Shown here: one piece after another, positions 60,470 to 64,000 of the stretch
Layout: every line of letters starts with the position of its first letter
Position numbering within the stretch: the stretch's first letter is position 1
DNA from: Stenotrophomonas nitritireducens
GTDB lineage: Bacteria; Pseudomonadota; Gammaproteobacteria; Xanthomonadales; Xanthomonadaceae
Assembly (NCBI RefSeq): GCF_001700965.1
Contig: NZ_CP016756.1
Location: forward strand, 2,046,001-2,110,000
DNA length: 64,000 nucleotides
Direction: 5' to 3'
The notes under the pieces: model-generated
Databases searched by the model: none
What the model was told of the DNA's origin: nothing
What the model saw: the letters and a program-made list of their open reading frames with translations, nothing else
Position numbers and translations under genes: made by a program

Positions 60470-61375
60470 ATGGGCCAACCGCGAATCATGAGCAATTCAA
60501 ACCCTGACGTGAACGCCCTTGGCGTAGTGGCATTGGAACTGGCTGGCGGCGAGCAGCCCGGCAAGGCGGCGCTGGGCTCCGAGCAGGCCGGCGAACTGGT
60601 GGCGCTGATTGGCCGCGACCTGACCAAACTGGTCCCGCAGGTCAGTGAACTGGATCTGGTTTTCGCTGCCGCGCATTTCGACCCGGCCGAAGTCCTGCGC
60701 CCCGGCCTGCCCATTCATCGCCGCCTGGAAGAACTGCAGATGCGCGCGCCAGGGCGCAACCACGGCGCGCGCCTGCTGGCCTTCGGCGCCGATGCCAACG
60801 GCGAGATTCCGCTGCCGCTGCAGGCCGATCCGGCCCTGAGTGGCGGCGCGCTGCGGCTGTTGCCATTCGTGCTGGCCGGGGGTGAGGCGGCCGTCCGCAG
60901 CGACGTGCGCGATGCGCTGGAAGAGGTGCTGCTGGCCAATGGCATGGCGCAACCGGATACCGCGCTGCTGGCGCAGAACAGCTTTGCCGCGCAGATCGAA
61001 CATGCGCGCTATTTCACCGTCAACGACTTGGCCGCGATGATGGCCATGCAGTACGACAACCAGGGCCTGGCCGATCTGTGGCCGCTGCTGGAAACGGCGA
61101 TGTTCGCGCCCAACGAGGAACAGTGGCTGGACATGCCGCCCGAGCCGTTGCTGCGGTATGTGGGTGGCGAAGTGCGCATGGCGCTGTTCGATCCGGCCGG
61201 CTGGTGCGCGCACTACGCCCAGGACAAGAGCGACTGCGAGCGACTGCAGCGCGTCTACGAGCAGTACATGATGCGCCAGCGGCAGATGGCCGCCGTGCTG
61301 GAAGCACATGGCATCGATGTGCTCTACGTGCACGTGAATGCCGGCCAGGACGCGAAGGCGCTGCTGGCGCACTGA
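60470..61375 (+). CDS. Hypothetical conserved protein, 301 residues
   Basis: The protein has no signal or membrane segments. It has IHRRLEELQMRAPGRNHGARLLAFGAD and LPFVLAGGEAAVRSDVRDALEEVLLANGMAQPD, and a C-terminal helix run to HGIDVLYVHVNAGQDAKALLAH. I do not recognise the family; it looks like a conserved xanthomonad protein. GAGG five bases before the ATG at 60470 supports that start; an ATG at 60488 is the alternative. Confidence 0.8.
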   Translation: MGQPRIMSNSNPDVNALGVVALELAGGEQPGKAALGSEQAGELVALIGRDLTKLVPQVSELDLVFAAAHFDPAEVLRPGLPIHRRLEELQMRAPGRNHGARLLAFGADANGEIPLPLQADPALSGGALRLLPFVLAGGEAAVRSDVRDALEEVLLANGMAQPDTALLAQNSFAAQIEHARYFTVNDLAAMMAMQYDNQGLADLWPLLETAMFAPNEEQWLDMPPEPLLRYVGGEVRMALFDPAGWCAHYAQDKSDCERLQRVYEQYMMRQRQMAAVLEAHGIDVLYVHVNAGQDAKALLAH

Positions 61376-61394
61376 GCGCCAGTGAGTACCTGCT

Positions 61395-61420
61395 GAAAAG
61401 GCCGCGCAAGCGGCCTTTTC
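61395..61420 (+). terminator. Intrinsic terminator
   Basis: Stem GAAAAGGCCG / CGGCCTTTTC with a six-base loop, 20 bp after the stop of the preceding gene. Confidence 0.88.
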
Positions 61421-61449
61421 TTTCGCTGGAGCCTGAGTGCTGCATGCAC

Positions 61450-61655
61450 AGCCCCTCCCTTTGCCGAAGGCAAGGGGAGGGCTGGGGAGGGGTGCGGTTG
61501 TCTTTTGCCCTTGCCTGTCTCACCCAAACAGAAGGATCAGCGGCGAGTCATGGCGAAAAATATGAGTGGAGAGCAAGTGCAAAAGCCAAGGCCAGAGCCA
61601 AAGCCAAAGCACCCCTCCCCGACCCTCCCCTGCGCGTTGCGCAAGGGAGGGAGAC
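61450..61655. repeat. Two C-rich palindromes with an intervening purine-rich simple repeat
   Basis: A GCCCCTCCC...GGGAGGGGTG palindrome (about 61450-61494) is followed by irregular AAAGCCAAGGCCAGAGCC units (about 61575-61608). A CACCCCTCCCCGACCCTCCC palindrome starts at 61609. The arrangement of purine-rich run abutting the palindrome is the same as at 4006-4172. No gene is seen between 61376 and 61768. Confidence 0.8.
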
Positions 61656-61680
61656 AAGCCAGAAGCGCAGCTAAGCACAC

Positions 61681-61722
61681 AACAACAGCAAAGGGCCGCG
61701 TAAGCGGCCCTTTGCTGTTGTT
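61681..61722. terminator. Strong bidirectional terminator
   Basis: A 19-bp perfect stem (61681-61699 with 61704-61722) with loop GTAA, rich in AAC/GTT at its base. It ends the sodC operon on the minus strand. Confidence 0.92.
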
Positions 61723-61768
61723 GTGCTGCCTTTACGAGTTCCTCGTTCCTGGCAACTAGTTCCTTGCT

Positions 61769-62383
61769 TCAAGGCACCTTGGTAATCACCGCACACGCCA
61801 GGCGTGCGCCGGCATTGCCGGTCGGCTGGGTCTTGTAGTCGTCCGGGTCGGCATGCACGATCAAGCCGCGGCCGACGATGTCGAAACCATCGCCTACGCC
61901 AACGTTGACATTGCTCGCCACCGGGCCGTCGATGTGCGCGTTGCCCTGCGCGTCGGCCTTGATGTTGGGCATGTCGCCACCGTGGTGCATGGCGGTGCTG
62001 ATGCTGCCGTGCTCGCTGCTGCCCGGGTTGAAGTGGCCACCGGCGCTGCTGCCGTCCGGCGCGCTGCAATCACCTTTTTCGTGGATATGGAAGCCGTGTT
62101 CGCTGTCCGGCTTCAGGCCGCTGATGTCGCCGCTGGCACGCAGCTGGCCATCGACCAGGCTGAAACTGATGGTGCCGGCAACCGTGCTGTCCTTGGTCGG
62201 CTGCAGCTGGGCGGTGGCGATCGGCTTGGCCATTTCCGGCGGTGCGGCCGGGTCGGTGGCCGGGGTGGTCGCTGCCGGCGGGGGTACGCTGTCGGCCGGC
62301 GCCGCATCGGGCTCGGCACCCTTGTTGCAGGCGGTCAGGGCCAGGGCGCTGGCGAGGAACAGGCTGGTGTGGATCAGTCGCAT
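61769..62383 (-). CDS. sodC: Cu/Zn superoxide dismutase, lipoprotein, copy 1
   Basis: The 204-residue protein has a lipobox LTAC (cysteine at 19) and a proline- and alanine-rich linker to about residue 55. The SodC domain has copper ligands in GFHIHEKGDC, zinc ligands in GGHFNP and MHHGGDMPN, and RGLIVHADPDDYKTQPTGNAGARLACAVI. It removes periplasmic superoxide. It is the second gene of a tandem pair. Confidence 0.96.
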   Translation of the reverse strand: MRLIHTSLFLASALALTACNKGAEPDAAPADSVPPPAATTPATDPAAPPEMAKPIATAQLQPTKDSTVAGTISFSLVDGQLRASGDISGLKPDSEHGFHIHEKGDCSAPDGSSAGGHFNPGSSEHGSISTAMHHGGDMPNIKADAQGNAHIDGPVASNVNVGVGDGFDIVGRGLIVHADPDDYKTQPTGNAGARLACAVITKVP

Positions 62384-62428
62384 TGGGTAACTCCTTTGCT
62401 GGTCTGGATCGAATCAGGGTTGGCGCGC

Positions 62429-63001
62429 TCAGCGCACCACGCGGATCACCGCACAGGCGACACGCGCACCGGCGTTGCCGGCCGGTTGGCTGCGGTAATC
62501 GTCGGCCGTTGCATGCACTACCAGTGCGCGGCCGGCGACGTCGTTTGCAGCACCACCGCCGAGGGTAACGCCACGCAGGTGTACGTCGACGTGAACCACG
62601 CCTTCGGCGTTGGCCTGCAGGTTGTCCATGTCGCCGGCATGATGCGCGCCAGCACCGGCACGCCCGTGCTGCTGCATGGCGGGGTTGAAGTGGCCGCCGG
62701 CGCTGCTTGCATCCATCGCGCTGCAGTCGCCTTTTTCATGCACGTGGAAGGCGGCCTGCTGGCCACGCGGCAGGCCACCGATGACCCCGGTGATGTGCAC
62801 GCCGCCGGTTTCGGGCACCAGCGCCAGACGGCCGCTGACCAGGCTGGCCGAGGCCGGCGCGAGATTGGCTTCAGCCATGCGGGCGGTGCTGACGGTGGCT
62901 ACCGGCGGCGCAGGCGGCTCGGCCTTGGTGCCTGGGCCGGAACCACAGGCGGCAAGCAGCAGGGTGCTGGTGGCGGTCAACAGGAACAGGCACTGGCGCA
63001 T
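62429..63001 (-). CDS. sodC: Cu/Zn superoxide dismutase, lipoprotein, copy 2
   Basis: The 190-residue protein has a lipobox LAAC and a shorter linker than copy 1. It keeps the ligand set AAFHVHEKGDCSA, GGHFNP, HHAGDMDN and GRALVVHATADDY, but with weaker match in the electrostatic loop. GGAG precedes the ATG at 63001. Tandem sodC genes are known in xanthomonads; 45 bp separate the two. Confidence 0.95.
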   Translation of the reverse strand: MRQCLFLLTATSTLLLAACGSGPGTKAEPPAPPVATVSTARMAEANLAPASASLVSGRLALVPETGGVHITGVIGGLPRGQQAAFHVHEKGDCSAMDASSAGGHFNPAMQQHGRAGAGAHHAGDMDNLQANAEGVVHVDVHLRGVTLGGGAANDVAGRALVVHATADDYRSQPAGNAGARVACAVIRVVR

Positions 63002-63119
63002 CGGGAACTCCTCTGAATACATGCCGGGCAGGCATGGGTCCTGCCACGGCGTTGCGTTGTTGCGAACATGTCGCGTCAACGATGCCTGTTTGTGGCCACG
63101 CGGTCGAGCGCTGCGTCGG

Positions 63120-64000
63120 TCAATCAGCACCCGCGCCGGCCGCCACTGTACCGGTGCCTGCGGCTTCCACCTTCTGCAGGGTGGCACGCGCATCGCGCAA
63201 CGCGCCCGCATGCTGATCGCCATACACCTGGCGCATCGCCTGCAGCGCGGCGCTGGCGTGCAGGCGTGCGCTGCCGCGCTCGCCCAGGGCCAGTTCGGCT
63301 TCAGCCAGGCCGCGCAGGACTTCGGCGGTAACGTGATTGGCACGGCCCAGGCTGCGGTCCGCAATGGCCAGCAATGCCTTCTGCTCATCCCGCGACTGGC
63401 CAGCCTGGCCGGCAGCCAACAGCCAGTTGGCATGGTTGTGGCGCGCGACCAGCGTTGACAGCGACTCGGCGCCATAACGCTTCGCACACCACTCCATGCT
63501 TGCGCGGTAATGCGGCCCGGCTTCGGCAACTTTTCCCTGTTCACGCAGGGCACTGCCGAGCATGCCGCGCACCCCCATGGGATAGGCGTTGTCGGCGCCA
63601 TACATGCGTTCGTAGGCTGCCAGCAACTGCCGGAGCTCGGGTTCGGCGCCGGCAAAATCGCGCATGCGCAGCCGTGTCGTCACCAGATCACGGCGCGCAA
63701 CCAGTGTCAGCGCGTGGTCCGGGCCATTGCGCCGGGTGCGCCGCTGTACCACGTCCTCCATCAGTGCGATGGAGCGCGGGTAGTCGCCACTGGTGGACAA
63801 CATGTTCGCGTATCGCTTGGCTGCGTCCAGCCGCTGCTGGTCGTCAGCAGGACCCATGCGGTCCAGCGCATCCAGCGCCTGCTTTGCCAACTGCAGGGCT
63901 TGCTGTGCCCTGCCCTGCTGGAACCAGACCCATGCCAGCCGCGACCGCAGGTCGGACGCCAACCGCAGATGCCCGGGGCCACCCGCATCGGCCTCGGCGA
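63120..64000 (-). CDS. TPR-repeat protein, C-terminal part (cut by window edge)
   Basis: The frame is open to the last base and ends at 63120, so about 293 residues are seen. Repeats of the TPR type with R-Y-A-N-M-L and A-x-A-x-P-x-Y-R-x-S-M-x-W patterns run throughout (AGAEPELRQLLAAYERMYG in outline, then EAELALGERGSARLHASAAL). Such C-terminal halves often follow a serine/threonine kinase domain in xanthomonads, but that part is not in the window. Confidence 0.75.
   Translation of the reverse strand, partial: AEADAGGPGHLRLASDLRSRLAWVWFQQGRAQQALQLAKQALDALDRMGPADDQQRLDAAKRYANMLSTSGDYPRSIALMEDVVQRRTRRNGPDHALTLVARRDLVTTRLRMRDFAGAEPELRQLLAAYERMYGADNAYPMGVRGMLGSALREQGKVAEAGPHYRASMEWCAKRYGAESLSTLVARHNHANWLLAAGQAGQSRDEQKALLAIADRSLGRANHVTAEVLRGLAEAELALGERGSARLHASAALQAMRQVYGDQHAGALRDARATLQKVEAAGTGTVAAGAGAD

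Noticed and set aside
1..64000. CRISPR arrays, tRNA or rRNA genes, integrases, transposases, attachment sites
   Set aside because: None seen. The direct repeats present are REP-like or simple repeats without spacer structure, and the supercluster edges show only palindromic repeats.

Overview
The window is a high-GC gammaproteobacterial chromosome segment, most likely Stenotrophomonas (Xanthomonadaceae). The pointers are REP elements with a GTAG head followed by TGCCGAGCCATGCTCGGCA (the Stenotrophomonas SMAG type), an Ax21-family outer-membrane protein, tandem lipoprotein Cu/Zn superoxide dismutases, and a gpsA-secB-rhodanese and hemD-hemX-hemY layout. No rRNA, tRNA, CRISPR array, transposase or integrase was seen.

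Layout. 1-4.8 kb: end of a ketopantoate reductase, tatD, helicase hrpB and a small membrane protein. 4.8-41.6 kb: one very large accessory catabolic supercluster. 41.9-64 kb: ordinary chromosome with an alpha-amino-acid ester hydrolase, small proteins, a BON protein, Ku with a GIY-YIG-like partner, an FMN reductase, Ax21, gpsA, secB, rhodanese, a hotdog thioesterase, hemDXY, a FadI-type thiolase, two sodC genes and a TPR protein that runs off the end.

The supercluster holds about 32 genes in several operons. A leftward operon (12.5 to 4.8 kb) encodes a HapK-like protein, an SDR, a PuuE-like deacetylase, a CitE-like lyase, a MaoC hydratase, an acyl-CoA dehydrogenase and two class III CoA-transferases. 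A divergent rightward operon (12.6 to 19.1 kb) encodes an MFS transporter, an isochorismatase-type amidase, two more PuuE-like proteins, ETF-quinone oxidoreductase and a methylisocitrate-lyase-like enzyme. Next come two lipoprotein cytochromes c, a VCO-like set of a PCMH-type flavoprotein with paralogous six-helix membrane proteins, a VOC protein, then an aldehyde dehydrogenase / nitrilase-like / DUF1330 / enoyl-CoA hydratase operon, a two-domain VOC protein, a double alpha/beta hydrolase, a TonB receptor, a third membrane paralogue, a second MFS paralogue, and a GntR - LeuC-like - LeuD-like - VOC operon.

Two paralogous HutC-type GntR regulators lie inside it. A palindrome with core TTGTCCGGACAA (GT-N4-AC, the GntR operator form) lies at five promoters within the cluster, and a second TA-rich palindrome lies at four. 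This marks the 37 kb as a single regulon. The substrate is not known. The enzyme set reads as uptake, oxidation linked to cytochrome c, hydrolytic opening of a cyclic amide or imide, deamidation to a carboxylic acid, then two carbon-carbon cleavage arms: hydration plus a retro-aldol lyase (LeuCD-like with PrpB-like), and CoA transfer, dehydrogenation, hydration and a CitE-type lyase. Alkylated maleimides such as those from tetrapyrrole breakdown would fit, but this is an inference.

The intergenic spaces carry many Stenotrophomonas-type palindromic repeats, one of which has also landed in frame inside hrpB.
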